Shown in pieces: positions 6,378 through 14,942 of a DNA stretch of 64,000 bases. The position numbers and the translations under genes are program-made. The DNA lies in contig CANKJK010000003.1 of NCBI GenBank assembly GCA_947482665.1, forward strand, positions 186,001-250,000. The letters are read 5' to 3'. Every line of letters starts with the position of its first letter. The stretch's first letter is position 1. The notes beneath the pieces are model-generated. The model had not been told where the DNA came from and did no database searches. It worked only from the letters and a program-made list of their open reading frames with translations. The DNA is from Acidobacteriota bacterium (GTDB taxonomy: Bacteria; Acidobacteriota; Vicinamibacteria; Vicinamibacterales; UBA2999).

Positions 6378-7922
6378 TCAGCTCGTGGTCAGCGCGTCGC
6401 GGATCGCGGCGAGTAGATCGTTCAGACGGAAGGGTTTGGGGAGCCACCGGCGCCCGGGCTCCGCGAGGAACGCCTCGGCCTCAGGATCCGCGCTATCGCC
6501 GGTGACAAAGATCACAGGCGGTGGCGAGGACTGCTGCGTCAGCTGGCGATAGACCTCGAAGCCGTCAACCTTCGGCATCTTCAGATCGCACACGACGAGA
6601 TCGAAGCGCTGGCCACGCAGGTGCGCCAGCGCCTCAGCGCCGTCGGCCGCGTAGGTCACGACGAGGCCTGCGTCCCTCAGACCCTCGGCCACTGCGAAGG
6701 CGAGCGCCCGTTCGTCCTCGACGAGCAGCACCGTCGCGCCCTTGACCGCCTCCATCGAAGGCGCGCTCCTGGCGCGATTCCGCTCGGTCGCACCCGGTGT
6801 GCGGCTGACCGGCAACTCGATCCTGAAGAGCGCGCCACCCTGCGGCCCCGACTCCACGGCAATCTTCCCGCCGTGCTCCTGCAGGATGGCGTAGGCGACG
6901 GAGAGTCCGAGGCCCGTGCCCTCGCCGACAGGCTTCGTCGTGAAGAACGGATCGAAGATGCGCGCCCGCGCTTCGGCAGGGACGCCAGGACCGTCGTCCT
7001 CCACCTCGAGGCGCACGGTGTCGTCCTTGGCGCTCGTGCGCACTACCAGCGAGCCACGCCCGTGGGCGGCCCGCATCGCCTGCTCCGCGTTGATGACCAG
7101 ATTCAGCAGCACCTGCTGGATTTGATACGCATCGCCGAAGACGCCAGGCAAGTCTGGTGCAAGCTCCGAGCGGAACACGATCTCGTGCGCTTCCAGATCG
7201 GGCCCCCTCAGCGCCAGCGTGTCCTTGACGACGTCATTCACATCCACGAGCGAGCGCGTGGACTGCCGCTTGCGGGCAAACGTCAGCAGATTCCGGACGA
7301 TCCGCGCGGCCCGCTCGGCTTCGCCGAGCACCACCTCCACGCCCCGGCGGGCGGTGGGATCGAGCTCGCGCTCCGCGAGTCGCTCGGCCCAGCTGAGGAT
7401 GGTCGCCAGCGGGTTGTTGAGCTCATGCGCGACGCCAGAAATCGCCTGGCCAAGGGCGGCCATCTTGTCGGCCTGCACCAATTGCTGGTGCAGATCGCGC
7501 GACTGATCATCGATGCGGCGCCGGTGATGGACGTCGCGCACCAGCGCCTCGATGACCATGGTGCCGTCCTCGTCCGTGTGAGCCGACCCGGTCACCTCGA
7601 CCCACAGCGACGTGCCGTCCTTGCGCCTCAGCCGCACCGCGTGGTCTGTCACCCCTCCCGGGGCCACCAGCAGCGGAAGCAGCGTGCCCGAGGACGCCGG
7701 GTCGATCATCTCCTTGACCAGGCGCAGATCCACTTCGCCCTCAGGCGTGGACTCGGGATAGGCCAGGATGCGCTTGAAGGGAGCGGTGGCGACGAGAGTG
7801 AGGACCTGGCCGCCGGGCAGCACCTTGGCCACGCACACGCCAGCATTCAGGCGCTCGGCCAGCGTGGCAAGGGCCGCCGTCCGCGCGGCGGCGGACGGGC
7901 GGCGGGTCCGCGTCGGGCTCAT
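6378..7922 (-). CDS. Hybrid histidine kinase (PAS-like, HisKA, HATPase_c, receiver)
   Basis: The 514-residue protein has an N-terminal PAS-like sensor segment (about 20-130) without membrane helices. A HisKA H-box GVAHELNNPLATI follows, with the phospho-accepting His166. The ATPase domain has LVINAEQA (N box), DDGPGVP (G1), FDPFFTTK (F) and GTGLGLS (G2). After a linker comes a C-terminal receiver domain, with VLLVEDE and phospho-acceptor Asp in VVCDLKMP. It is a soluble cytoplasmic kinase that can pass phosphate to its own receiver. It converges on the sigma-28 gene and sits near the NtrC-type regulator and the orphan DHp protein. Cross-talk among them is plausible but not shown. The PCYCGC gene lies 9 bp upstream on the same strand. 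Confidence 0.92.
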   Translation of the reverse strand: MSPTRTRRPSAAARTAALATLAERLNAGVCVAKVLPGGQVLTLVATAPFKRILAYPESTPEGEVDLRLVKEMIDPASSGTLLPLLVAPGGVTDHAVRLRRKDGTSLWVEVTGSAHTDEDGTMVIEALVRDVHHRRRIDDQSRDLHQQLVQADKMAALGQAISGVAHELNNPLATILSWAERLAERELDPTARRGVEVVLGEAERAARIVRNLLTFARKRQSTRSLVDVNDVVKDTLALRGPDLEAHEIVFRSELAPDLPGVFGDAYQIQQVLLNLVINAEQAMRAAHGRGSLVVRTSAKDDTVRLEVEDDGPGVPAEARARIFDPFFTTKPVGEGTGLGLSVAYAILQEHGGKIAVESGPQGGALFRIELPVSRTPGATERNRARSAPSMEAVKGATVLLVEDERALAFAVAEGLRDAGLVVTYAADGAEALAHLRGQRFDLVVCDLKMPKVDGFEVYRQLTQQSSPPPVIFVTGDSADPEAEAFLAEPGRRWLPKPFRLNDLLAAIRDALTTS

Positions 7923-7931
7923 CGGGAGCCG

Positions 7932-8498
7932 CTACTTCTTCGCGGGAGCTGCCTTGGCGGGCGGCGCGGCCGGGACCGTGGCTTTGGGAGTCAGCCTCGG
8001 GGGATCGGGCACGGTCGCCGTGGGCGGACCGGCCTGGGCGTACTTCCGCTCGATCGCGTCGCGGATCGACGCCACCGTCGCGCCCGAGTTGAACATCTGC
8101 ATGGAGTCGCGCGCCACATCGAGACAGATCGCGCAGCCGTACCCGTGGGAATCCCACTCGACCACGCGGCCCTGGCCATCGCGCCGCTTCACGAAGCAGT
8201 CGTGGTTGCCACGGTGACCCGCGCTGCGGTCGCACCCGCAGAAGCACGGCATGTAGCGCAGCACCTCGGGATGCTTGGCCGCGAACTCATACGCGGCACG
8301 CACCACCGGCATTGGCCGCGACGCAGGGTAGCCGTCATAGGGCAGTGAGGGCATCGGGCTCCCGTCCGGGTGGGCCTTCATGGCCGAGGCCGGGGGCTCA
8401 AACTTCTCGCGTTGGGCGGCCACTGGGCCGGAGAGGCTTGTCAGGATGAGGGCACAGGTCAGGGCGCCCGCGCCGAGGTGCAGCAGGGTGGTCCGCAT
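7932..8498 (-). CDS. PCYCGC-motif secreted protein
   Basis: A signal peptide (LGAGALTCALILTSL then SGPVAAQ) opens the 188-residue protein. The core contains YMPCFCGCDRSAGHRGNHDC, the Cys- and His-rich signature of the PCYCGC family, followed by GYGCAICLDVA with two more Cys. The family is extracytoplasmic and presumed to bind metal, but its role is unknown. The last 30 residues are Pro/Ala/Lys-rich. AGGA precedes the ATG at 8498 at a normal distance. It lies between fabZ and the hybrid kinase on the same strand with short gaps, so co-transcription is possible. The C-terminal tail reads into low-complexity sequence just before the stop. Confidence 0.85.
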   Translation of the reverse strand: MRTTLLHLGAGALTCALILTSLSGPVAAQREKFEPPASAMKAHPDGSPMPSLPYDGYPASRPMPVVRAAYEFAAKHPEVLRYMPCFCGCDRSAGHRGNHDCFVKRRDGQGRVVEWDSHGYGCAICLDVARDSMQMFNSGATVASIRDAIERKYAQAGPPTATVPDPPRLTPKATVPAAPPAKAAPAKK

Positions 8499-8540
8499 GC
8501 GGAAATCCTACCTGATTAGGGCGCGCCTCGCCCGCGCGGC

Positions 8541-9032
8541 CTAGGTGCGGGGCGTGTCGGGTGCGCCGGGCGTCTCGGCTTTGCCGGTCGCCGGCCCGAG
8601 CGCAAAGCTCATCACGCCGTCGCAGACGACCACGCCGTTCACGCGGGCCGAGCCTTCCAGCTGCCCCATCCGGCTCCGCAGGCGCTTGACCCGTGCCTCG
8701 ATGATCACCGTGTCGCCCGGGTAGACCGGATGCCGGAAGCGCACCCGCTCGATGCCGCCGAAAAAGATCAGCTTCTCGCGGTTGGCCGGCTTGGACAGGA
8801 TCAGGATGGCGCCCACCTGGGCGACCGCCTCCGTGAGGATCGTCGGCGGCAGCGTCGGCCGCTCCCCGGGCAGCCGGGAGAGGTGGCGCTCATTGAGCGT
8901 CACGTTCTTGATGCCGACGATGCGCGTGTCCTCCTCCAGCTCAGTAATCCGGTCCACGAGCAGGAACGGATAGCGGTGGGGCAGGATGCGTTCGATGGCG
9001 CTGTAATCCAGCGGAAGGGTCAGGCCGCTCAC
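8541..9032 (-). CDS. fabZ: 3-hydroxyacyl-[acyl-carrier-protein] dehydratase FabZ
   Basis: The hot-dog-fold core is clear: ILPHRYPFLLVDRI carries the catalytic His, and LTEAVAQVGAILI carries the catalytic Glu. FFGGIERVRFRHPVYPGDT is the usual FabZ segment. The enzyme dehydrates 3-hydroxyacyl-ACP in fatty-acid elongation in the cytoplasm. The open frame runs upstream to 9242, but those residues are not FabZ-like and overlap a divergent gene. I therefore place the start at the GTG at 9032, giving 163 residues. An ATG at 9065 is the alternative. No other fatty-acid gene is beside it, so it is separated from the usual lpx/fab cluster. The C-terminal 20 residues are extra. Confidence 0.92.
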   Translation of the reverse strand: MSGLTLPLDYSAIERILPHRYPFLLVDRITELEEDTRIVGIKNVTLNERHLSRLPGERPTLPPTILTEAVAQVGAILILSKPANREKLIFFGGIERVRFRHPVYPGDTVIIEARVKRLRSRMGQLEGSARVNGVVVCDGVMSFALGPATGKAETPGAPDTPRT

Positions 9033-9063
9033 GGGGTGTTCAGTATATCGTGGCCAGACGGCC

Positions 9064-10821
9064 ATGACCGCTAACGTCCATCGTCCGGCGACCGACACCG
9101 AACTCCTCTCCACCCTCGGCGAACTGGGGCGTGAAGTGGCGAGCGTGCTCGACCTCGAAGAGCTCCTCGCGAAGATCCCCACCCTCATCGCGCGCCTGAC
9201 CGAGTTCACGGCGTTTGCCGTGTATCTCCTCGACGAACCCACCCAGACGCTCTCGGTGGCCTATTCCATCGGATACCCAGGGCACATCCGGCAGGAGCTG
9301 CGCGTCGGGCAGGGTGTCCTTGGCGCCTCCGTCGAGCAGGGCACGCCGATCCTGGTGGGTGACGTGGACGAGGATCCCCGCTACCGAGGCCTGGTGCCCG
9401 GCATGCACTCGCAGCTGGCCGTGCCGCTGCGCCGCAAAGGGCGCGTGATCGGCGCGCTCAATCTGCTCAGCGACCGCCGCAGCGCCTTCACGACCCAGGA
9501 TGAAGCGCTCCTCAGGCAGTTTGCCGCCCACGTCGCCGTGGCGATCGAGAACGCCCGGCTCTTCGAATCCGAGCGGCAGCTGGTGACGACGCTCGAGACG
9601 CTGGCCGACATCGGGCGTGAGGTCTCCGCAATCCTCGACCTCGACGAGCTGCTGACGCGCATTGCCAGCCTCACGAAGCGCTTCGTGAGCTACCGCACGT
9701 TCGGCATCTTCCTGCTCGACGCCGAGGCACGACAGCTCGACCTCAAGCTCGCGGTGCGCTACGGCGACGAATCCGGCATGCAGCACATCCCGTTGGGACA
9801 GGGCCTGGTGGGCTGGGCGGCCGAGCACCGGCAGGCCGCGCGTGTGCCGGATGTCTCCGTCGATCCGCGCTACATCCAGGCGCTGAGCGACGTGCGGTCC
9901 GAGCTGGTCATTCCGCTCCTCATCAAGGATCGCTGCATCGGCGTGTTCGACCTGGAGAGCACCGAGCTCGATGCGTTCAGCAAGGAGCACGAGGAAGTGC
10001 TGACGCTGCTGGCCAGCCACGCGGCCGTGGCGATTGAAAACGCACGACTGTACGAAGAGATCCGGCGGAACGAGCTGCGCATGGAGCGCGAGCTGCGCAT
10101 CGCGCGGCGCGTGCAGCTGGCATTGCAGCCCGGCAAGCTCGCGAAGATGCCGAAGGGCGTGAGCGTGGCCGGCCGGTTCGAGTCGGCCCTCGAACTGGGT
10201 GGCGATCTGCACGACTTCCGGGCGCCCACGCCGGATACGCTCACCGTGGCAGTCGGCGATGTCTCCGGGAAAGGCGTGCCTGCCGCCCTCTATTCAGCGT
10301 TCACCAAGGAGCTGATCCGGTCGCGCACCCTGCAGCGCCGCTACCGGCCGGAGGTGTTCAGCGTCGGTGGCGCGCTCGAGTGGATGAATGGGCAGCTCCA
10401 CGAGCGTCAGCTCGAGGAGTTCTATTGCACGCTGTGCTACGCGCAGTTCGACATGAAGGCACGCACCGTCGTGGTGGCAAACTCGGGCCTGCCCTATCCG
10501 CTGCGCTGGTCGGGTGGTCGTGTGGCGCCCATCACGATTGCGGGCGTGCCGCTCGGGACCTTCGAGGGCACGACCTACGACGAAGTGACGTTGTCGCTTG
10601 AATCGGGAGACATCTTCATGTTCTGCACCGACGGCGTGTTCGAAGCCGTCAATCTCCAGGGCGAGGAGTTCGGCGTGCGCAGGACGGTCGCCGTGCTCGA
10701 GGCGCTGTCTGGTCACGGCGCGCAGGCCATCGTCGACGGCATCTTCGACGCCGTGAACGAATTCTCAGGGCGGGCTCACCTGCCCGACGACATGACGGTG
10801 GTGGCCGTTCGGATCGCCTGA
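9064..10821 (+). CDS. GAF-GAF-SpoIIE (PP2C-type) serine phosphatase
   Basis: Two tandem GAF domains (about 25-165 and 190-335) share internal similarity, for example VAVAIENARLFE and VAVAIENARLYE at their ends. The C-terminal SpoIIE/PP2C domain shows LELGGDLHDF, VGDVSGKGVPAAL, IFMFCTDGVFEA and DDMTVVAVR, so the metal-binding aspartates are present. Proteins of this RsbU-like architecture dephosphorylate anti-anti-sigma factors in response to ligands or redox signals sensed by GAF. No anti-sigma partner is encoded nearby, but a sigma factor lies 3 kb away. The ATG at 9064 overlaps the possible upstream ATG of divergent fabZ, so the two genes share a very short promoter region. Confidence 0.92.
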   Translation: MTANVHRPATDTELLSTLGELGREVASVLDLEELLAKIPTLIARLTEFTAFAVYLLDEPTQTLSVAYSIGYPGHIRQELRVGQGVLGASVEQGTPILVGDVDEDPRYRGLVPGMHSQLAVPLRRKGRVIGALNLLSDRRSAFTTQDEALLRQFAAHVAVAIENARLFESERQLVTTLETLADIGREVSAILDLDELLTRIASLTKRFVSYRTFGIFLLDAEARQLDLKLAVRYGDESGMQHIPLGQGLVGWAAEHRQAARVPDVSVDPRYIQALSDVRSELVIPLLIKDRCIGVFDLESTELDAFSKEHEEVLTLLASHAAVAIENARLYEEIRRNELRMERELRIARRVQLALQPGKLAKMPKGVSVAGRFESALELGGDLHDFRAPTPDTLTVAVGDVSGKGVPAALYSAFTKELIRSRTLQRRYRPEVFSVGGALEWMNGQLHERQLEEFYCTLCYAQFDMKARTVVVANSGLPYPLRWSGGRVAPITIAGVPLGTFEGTTYDEVTLSLESGDIFMFCTDGVFEAVNLQGEEFGVRRTVAVLEALSGHGAQAIVDGIFDAVNEFSGRAHLPDDMTVVAVRIA

Positions 10822-10824
10822 TCC

Positions 10825-10852
10825 GGGGCGATCGCCCCGCGGAAGCCGCGGG
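10825..10852. terminator. Overlapping hairpins between convergent genes
   Basis: GGGGCGATCGCCCC (10825-10838) is fully palindromic. CCCGCGG/CCGCGGG (10836-10842 and 10846-10852) forms a second 7-bp stem that would compete with it. They fill the 48-bp gap between the stop of the phosphatase and the stop of glutamine synthetase. There is no T-run, so termination is a guess from position. Confidence 0.4.
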
Positions 10853-10869
10853 ACTCGCGCCAGAGACGC

Positions 10870-12204
10870 TCAGTACGTATCGAGGTAGCGCTCAATCTCC
10901 CAGCGGGAGACGTGGCGGATGTAGCTGTCCCACTCCGCGCGCTTGGCCTCAAGGAAGTGGTCGAAGATGTGATCGCCGAGCGTGTCGCGCATCAGGTCGT
11001 CACGCTCAAACTCGTCGAGCGCCTCGGAGAGGTTGCCCGGGAGTTCGTCGATCCGCAGGTGCCGCCGCTCACGGTGGCTCATCTTGTAGATGTTCTTGTT
11101 GACCGGCGGGCCGGGGTGCAGCTTCCGCTCCACGCCGTCGAGGCCGCTCCGCAGCATCACGGCGAGCGCGAGGTACGGATTGCACGACGGATCCGGCATG
11201 CGCAGCTCGACGCGGACGTCGTCGCCATGCGCTTCCGCCACGCGGACGAGCGGGCTCTGATTGCGCTGTGACCACGCGATGGCCGTCGGCGCTTCGTAGC
11301 CGGGCACGAGGCGCTTGTAGGAATTGACCAGCGGATTGGTAACCGCGCAGAAGCCTTTCGCGTGTTGAAGAATGCCGCCGATGTAGCCCAGCGCCACGGG
11401 GCTCAGCCGCCACTCGCCCTTGGCATCGTAGAAGGCGTTCCGCCCCTTGGCCAGCAGCGTCTGATGTGTGTGGAGGCCGCTGCCGTTGATGCCGAAGATC
11501 GGCTTGGGCATGAAGGTGGCGTGCAGGTTGTTCCGCACGGCGACGTTCTTGACCACGAAGCGGAAGGTGCTGATGTTGTCGGCGGTCGTGACGGCGTCGT
11601 CCGAGCGGAAGTCGACTTCGTGCTGACCCGGCGCGACCTCGTGGTGCGCGGCCTCGACCTGCAGGCCCATCTGTTCCAGCGCCAGCACGATCTCACGGCG
11701 GACATCCTCACCAAGGTCGATGGGCGTCAGATCGAAATAGCCGCCCGCGTCATGCGTGTCGGTGGTGGGCTCGCCGTTCTTCCGCTGGAACAGGAAGAAC
11801 TCCGCTTCGGGGCCGGCGTTGAGGGCGTAGCCACGGTCGGCGGCATAGGCCACGGCCCGCTTGAGCGCGGACCGCGGGCACCCGGCGAAGGGTGAGCCAT
11901 CGGGCGCGGCGATGTCGCAGATGATGCGCGCGACGCGCTCGGATCCGTTGTAGGTCCAGGGGAAGACCTGGAAGGTCGCCAGGTCCGGCCTGAGGAACAT
12001 GTCCGATTCCTCGATGCGCACGAAGCCTTCGATCGAGGAGCCGTCAAAGAGGACCTGCCCGTCGAGGGCATCGGCCACCCGGCCGTTGGGCACCTCGACG
12101 TTCTTGACCTGACCCAGGATGTCGGTGAACTGCAGGCGGAGAAACTTCACCTTCTCGCGCTCCACCCGTTCGAGGATGCGCGCCTTTGCGTCGCTTCTCG
12201 CCAT
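10870..12204 (-). CDS. glnA: Glutamine synthetase, type I (alpha-like)
   Basis: The protein has the GS beta-grasp (LQFTDILGQVKNVEVPNGRV with FDGSSIEGFVRIEESDM) and the catalytic domain. The catalytic domain includes PEAEFFLF, HHEVAPGQHEVDFR, NGSGLHTHQTLL, the PGYEAPTAIAWSQRN loop and ELRMPDPSCNPYLALAVML. It makes glutamine from glutamate, ammonia and ATP. At 444 residues it lacks the roughly 25-residue insertion of the beta type. The region NKNIYKMS matches the I-alpha form, which is usually feedback-inhibited rather than adenylylated. I use the ATG at 12204 because the upstream TTG adds only MIHNPA. A GC-rich hairpin lies between it and the upstream DUF1015 gene. Confidence 0.95.
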   Translation of the reverse strand: MARSDAKARILERVEREKVKFLRLQFTDILGQVKNVEVPNGRVADALDGQVLFDGSSIEGFVRIEESDMFLRPDLATFQVFPWTYNGSERVARIICDIAAPDGSPFAGCPRSALKRAVAYAADRGYALNAGPEAEFFLFQRKNGEPTTDTHDAGGYFDLTPIDLGEDVRREIVLALEQMGLQVEAAHHEVAPGQHEVDFRSDDAVTTADNISTFRFVVKNVAVRNNLHATFMPKPIFGINGSGLHTHQTLLAKGRNAFYDAKGEWRLSPVALGYIGGILQHAKGFCAVTNPLVNSYKRLVPGYEAPTAIAWSQRNQSPLVRVAEAHGDDVRVELRMPDPSCNPYLALAVMLRSGLDGVERKLHPGPPVNKNIYKMSHRERRHLRIDELPGNLSEALDEFERDDLMRDTLGDHIFDHFLEAKRAEWDSYIRHVSRWEIERYLDTY

Positions 12205-12232
12205 GGCCGGATTATGAATCAACTATTTCTGC

Positions 12233-12257
12233 CGGAGCCGGGCCGGGCCCGGCTCCG
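12233..12257. terminator. GC-rich hairpin upstream of glnA
   Basis: CGGAGCCGGG at 12233-12242 pairs with CCCGGCTCCG at 12248-12257 around CCGGG. It lies between the DUF1015 gene and glnA on the minus strand. No T-run follows, so it may weaken rather than end transcription, or it may act in the glnA leader RNA. Confidence 0.4.
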
Positions 12258-12270
12258 CGCAAAGAACTCG

Positions 12271-13488
12271 TCAGATCACGTGCGAGAGCAGGCCGTCGCG
12301 CAGCTTCGGCTCAAACCAGGTCGACTTCGGCGGCATGATGCCGCCCGAGTCGGAAATCTCCATCAGGTCGCTGACCCGCACCGGGAACAGGGAGAAGGCC
12401 ACGGCGGCCTTGCCGCTGTTGACCAGCGTCTCGAGTTCGACCGTGCCGCGCGCCCCACCGACGAAGTCGATCCGCTTGTCGCTGCGCACGTCACCGATCT
12501 TGAGGAACGGGGTGAGCACTGTGTCCTGCAGGACGCTCACATCCAGGCGGTCGCTGGGACTCGCCGACGCGGGCGCCGGCGTCAGGGTGATCTCGTGCCA
12601 CGTGCCGCCCAGAAACATCGAGACGACGCCCGGCCGCGAGGGAACGGCGCCCCCGGGTACCACGGTGTGGACCGCCGCGATCTTCTGGAGGAGTGACGCT
12701 GGCGTCTCGCCCGCGAAATCCTTCACCACGCGGTTGTAGGCCAGCACCTGCATCTGGTTGTCCGGGAAGGCGACGGCCAGGAACGTGTCCCATTCGCCCG
12801 GGGTCTTCCCGGCGCCGCCGAGTTCCTGACGCGCGCGGGCCGCGCTGGCGGCCCGGTGGTGACCGTCGGCGATGTAGAGGGCGGGAATCGCGGCGTAGGC
12901 AGCCACGAGCGCATCGCGGTCCTCAGCCGAGACGCGCCAGATGGTGTGGACGATTCCGTCCGGGGCCGTGAAGTTGAAGAGCGGCAGCTGCACCATCGCG
13001 CGCGCCACGATCGCGTCGACATCAGCCGAGGCCTTGTAAGTGAGGAACACCGGGCCGGTCTGTCCGCGCACGGCCAGGATGTGGCGCGTGCGGTCGTCTT
13101 CCTTGTCGCGGCGCGTGCGCTCGTGCTTCTTGATGAGGTCCGTGTCGTATTCCGCGACCGAGAAGCAGGCCGCCACGCCGGTTTGCACGTGCGCGCCCAT
13201 CCGCAGACGGTAGATGTAGAGGCTCGGTTCGGATTCGACCTCGAGCGGGGCGGCAGTGCGCAGCGCGGCGAAGTTGGCGACGGCCTTCTCGTACACGGCA
13301 GGCGAGTACGGGTCAGTGTCCGCCGGCAGGTCGATCTCCGCGCGCGAGACATGCAGGAAACTGAGCGGCTGGCCGGCCGCCAGCGCGCGCGCCTCGTCGG
13401 TGTTCACCACGTCGTAGGGGACCGCGGCAACGGTGGCTGCGGAGGCCGGGGCAGGACGAAGGGCGCGGAACGGAAACAGACGAGCCAT
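12271..13488 (-). CDS. DUF1015 family protein
   Basis: The 405-residue protein shows the landmarks of DUF1015: FPFRALRP at the start, AVPYDVVNTDEARALAAGQP, KKHERTRRDKEDDRTRHI in the middle and ALYIADGHHRAASAARAR. The last segment resembles the DGHHR motif of ParB/sulfiredoxin-like folds, which suggests nucleotide use. The biochemical role of the family is unknown. In many bacteria it neighbours serine biosynthesis genes, but here serC lies 33 kb away. GGAG stands 8 bases before the ATG. The gene is directly upstream of glnA in the same direction, separated by a hairpin. Confidence 0.9.
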   Translation of the reverse strand: MARLFPFRALRPAPASAATVAAVPYDVVNTDEARALAAGQPLSFLHVSRAEIDLPADTDPYSPAVYEKAVANFAALRTAAPLEVESEPSLYIYRLRMGAHVQTGVAACFSVAEYDTDLIKKHERTRRDKEDDRTRHILAVRGQTGPVFLTYKASADVDAIVARAMVQLPLFNFTAPDGIVHTIWRVSAEDRDALVAAYAAIPALYIADGHHRAASAARARQELGGAGKTPGEWDTFLAVAFPDNQMQVLAYNRVVKDFAGETPASLLQKIAAVHTVVPGGAVPSRPGVVSMFLGGTWHEITLTPAPASASPSDRLDVSVLQDTVLTPFLKIGDVRSDKRIDFVGGARGTVELETLVNSGKAAVAFSLFPVRVSDLMEISDSGGIMPPKSTWFEPKLRDGLLSHVI

Positions 13489-13607
13489 GACGGATTCTCC
13501 AGGTGCGTTGGGGCGAGGTGACGCAGGTGGCCACCCAGGCTGCCTTCACAGGGCGCAGCACTCTGATCGTATCAACTTGCGCGGCCCGGAGCCGCCCGGG
13601 GCACCCG

Positions 13608-14114
13608 CTACTGCGCGTCGCGGACGCGCTTCTGCCTGAGGTAGATCACCAGGTCCGTGTCGGGGGCGGGGTGCCCGGCCTGCCGCAGGAGCGTCGTGAC
13701 CTGGCCCCGGTGATACGACGAATGGTTCACGACGTGCCGGATCAGGCCCGCGAGTGGGTCGGCGAAAGGCTCCCCGGCCAGGTTCCGGTAGGCGAGCACG
13801 CGGGTCAGGTCCGTGGCCGTGAGTCCACCGACCCAGCGCTCGCGCTCGGCTTCTATGGCATCCAGTTCGCGGCGGAGCGTGGCGACGTCGCCGGTGGTCC
13901 AGGGCGGACGCGTCGAGGGACTCTCGCCGAGCCAGCGCTGCAGCCAGATCCACTCGGCGCCCACGAGATGGGCGAGCGTGGCGCGGATCGAGGGAAAGCT
14001 GCTGACGACGGCTGCATCGGCTACGCCGGCTGGCAGTGCGAGCACCGCGGTGAACGTCCGGGCGTTGGCCCAGACGCTGTAGCGAAACAGGTCGCGCGTC
14101 TCGTCAAGCGTCAT
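13608..14114 (-). CDS. DinB-family protein
   Basis: A 168-residue four-helix-bundle protein with ATLAHLVGAEWIWLQRWLGE and HVVNHSSYHRGQVTTLLRQA. The three His (one in the first segment, two in the second) match the metal-binding triad of the DinB/YfiT superfamily. Members include thiol S-transferases and damage-inducible proteins, and the substrate cannot be read from the sequence. It stands alone on the minus strand between DUF1015 and a methyltransferase, with AGGA upstream of the ATG. Confidence is high for the fold and low for any role. Confidence 0.88.
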   Translation of the reverse strand: MTLDETRDLFRYSVWANARTFTAVLALPAGVADAAVVSSFPSIRATLAHLVGAEWIWLQRWLGESPSTRPPWTTGDVATLRRELDAIEAERERWVGGLTATDLTRVLAYRNLAGEPFADPLAGLIRHVVNHSSYHRGQVTTLLRQAGHPAPDTDLVIYLRQKRVRDAQ

Positions 14115-14141
14115 GGCCGGATCCTGCCACGGAGCGGCCGG

Positions 14142-14942
14142 TCATGGGGAGACTTCCAGTGCCTTCCGCAGCGAGAAGAGGATGAACGTGTACCGGAGGT
14201 CATACTCGCGCCAGTGCACGACGGGCTCGCCGGTAGAGAGGTCCAGCGGGGCCAGGAGTGAGAGACCGTGGCGGGCGGCGCACGCCAGGGCCGAGTGGAT
14301 GTCCTCGGGCGTGAACACGCGGATCGGAACGCCATGGGCGTGTTGTCCACGCGTGTCGATGGGATGGCCCCAGAAATCAGCCGAGGTGACGAGGAATCCG
14401 CCCGGCTTCAGAATGCGGGCCATCTCGGTGAAGAACACCTCGACGTCCACACCATGCTCGATGACGCTCAGGCACGTCACCGCATCCAGGGACGCGGAGG
14501 CAAACGGTGTGCGCGTCAGATCCATGGGTTCGTACCGGATGGCACCACGGGTGCCAGACTCGTGAAAGTCGAGGTTGCCCGCCACGAGGTGTGTGTAGCC
14601 GTAGAGCCCCAACCACGGGAGCACGCGCGAGTAGTACTCCCCGCCGGCGTCAAACACATGCGCCCGCCGGGTCGTGTGGCGCAGGATGAGGTCGAGCGCC
14701 GCCAGGGAATCCCAGTTCTTCGCAGCGGCGCCGTGGGGAGGAAGCCCGAGCCGCCGCACTTCCGCGAGGGCGGCGTTGACCTCATCCTCGCTACGGAGCA
14801 CGCCGCAGGCCGGACGAGGCGCAGGCAGACCGTGGGGACCGGTCACGCCGAACATCCCGCGCAGAGCCCGTCGGCTGCCGAAGGCCGTGCGCCGGACGAG
14901 GCGACCCGCGCCGGTGAGAAGGGCGGCGAATATCCGTGTCAC
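14142..14942 (-). CDS. SAM-dependent methyltransferase (class I)
   Basis: The central segment EPMDLTRTPFASASLDAVTC, then LSVIEHGVD and FTEMARILKPGGFLVTSADF, is the standard motif II/post-II and III region of Methyltransf_11 enzymes. The first SAM loop is less canonical (AHVFDAGGEYYSR). The acceptor is unknown. I place the start at the GTG at 14942, because it overlaps the TGA of the upstream DUF2306 gene as GTGA. The open frame continues to 14999 inside that gene. The N-terminal 40 residues are basic and hydrophobic and may lie against the membrane. Co-translation with the membrane protein suggests action at the cell envelope (inference). Confidence 0.8.
   Translation of the reverse strand: MTRIFAALLTGAGRLVRRTAFGSRRALRGMFGVTGPHGLPAPRPACGVLRSEDEVNAALAEVRRLGLPPHGAAAKNWDSLAALDLILRHTTRRAHVFDAGGEYYSRVLPWLGLYGYTHLVAGNLDFHESGTRGAIRYEPMDLTRTPFASASLDAVTCLSVIEHGVDVEVFFTEMARILKPGGFLVTSADFWGHPIDTRGQHAHGVPIRVFTPEDIHSALACAARHGLSLLAPLDLSTGEPVVHWREYDLRYTFILFSLRKALEVSP

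Noticed and set aside
6621-8348. A 575-residue plus-strand open frame
   Set aside because: It is antisense to the hybrid kinase and PCYCGC genes and has no recognisable domain.
9033-9242. Upstream extension of the FabZ frame
   Set aside because: It overlaps the start of the divergent phosphatase gene and lacks FabZ homology.
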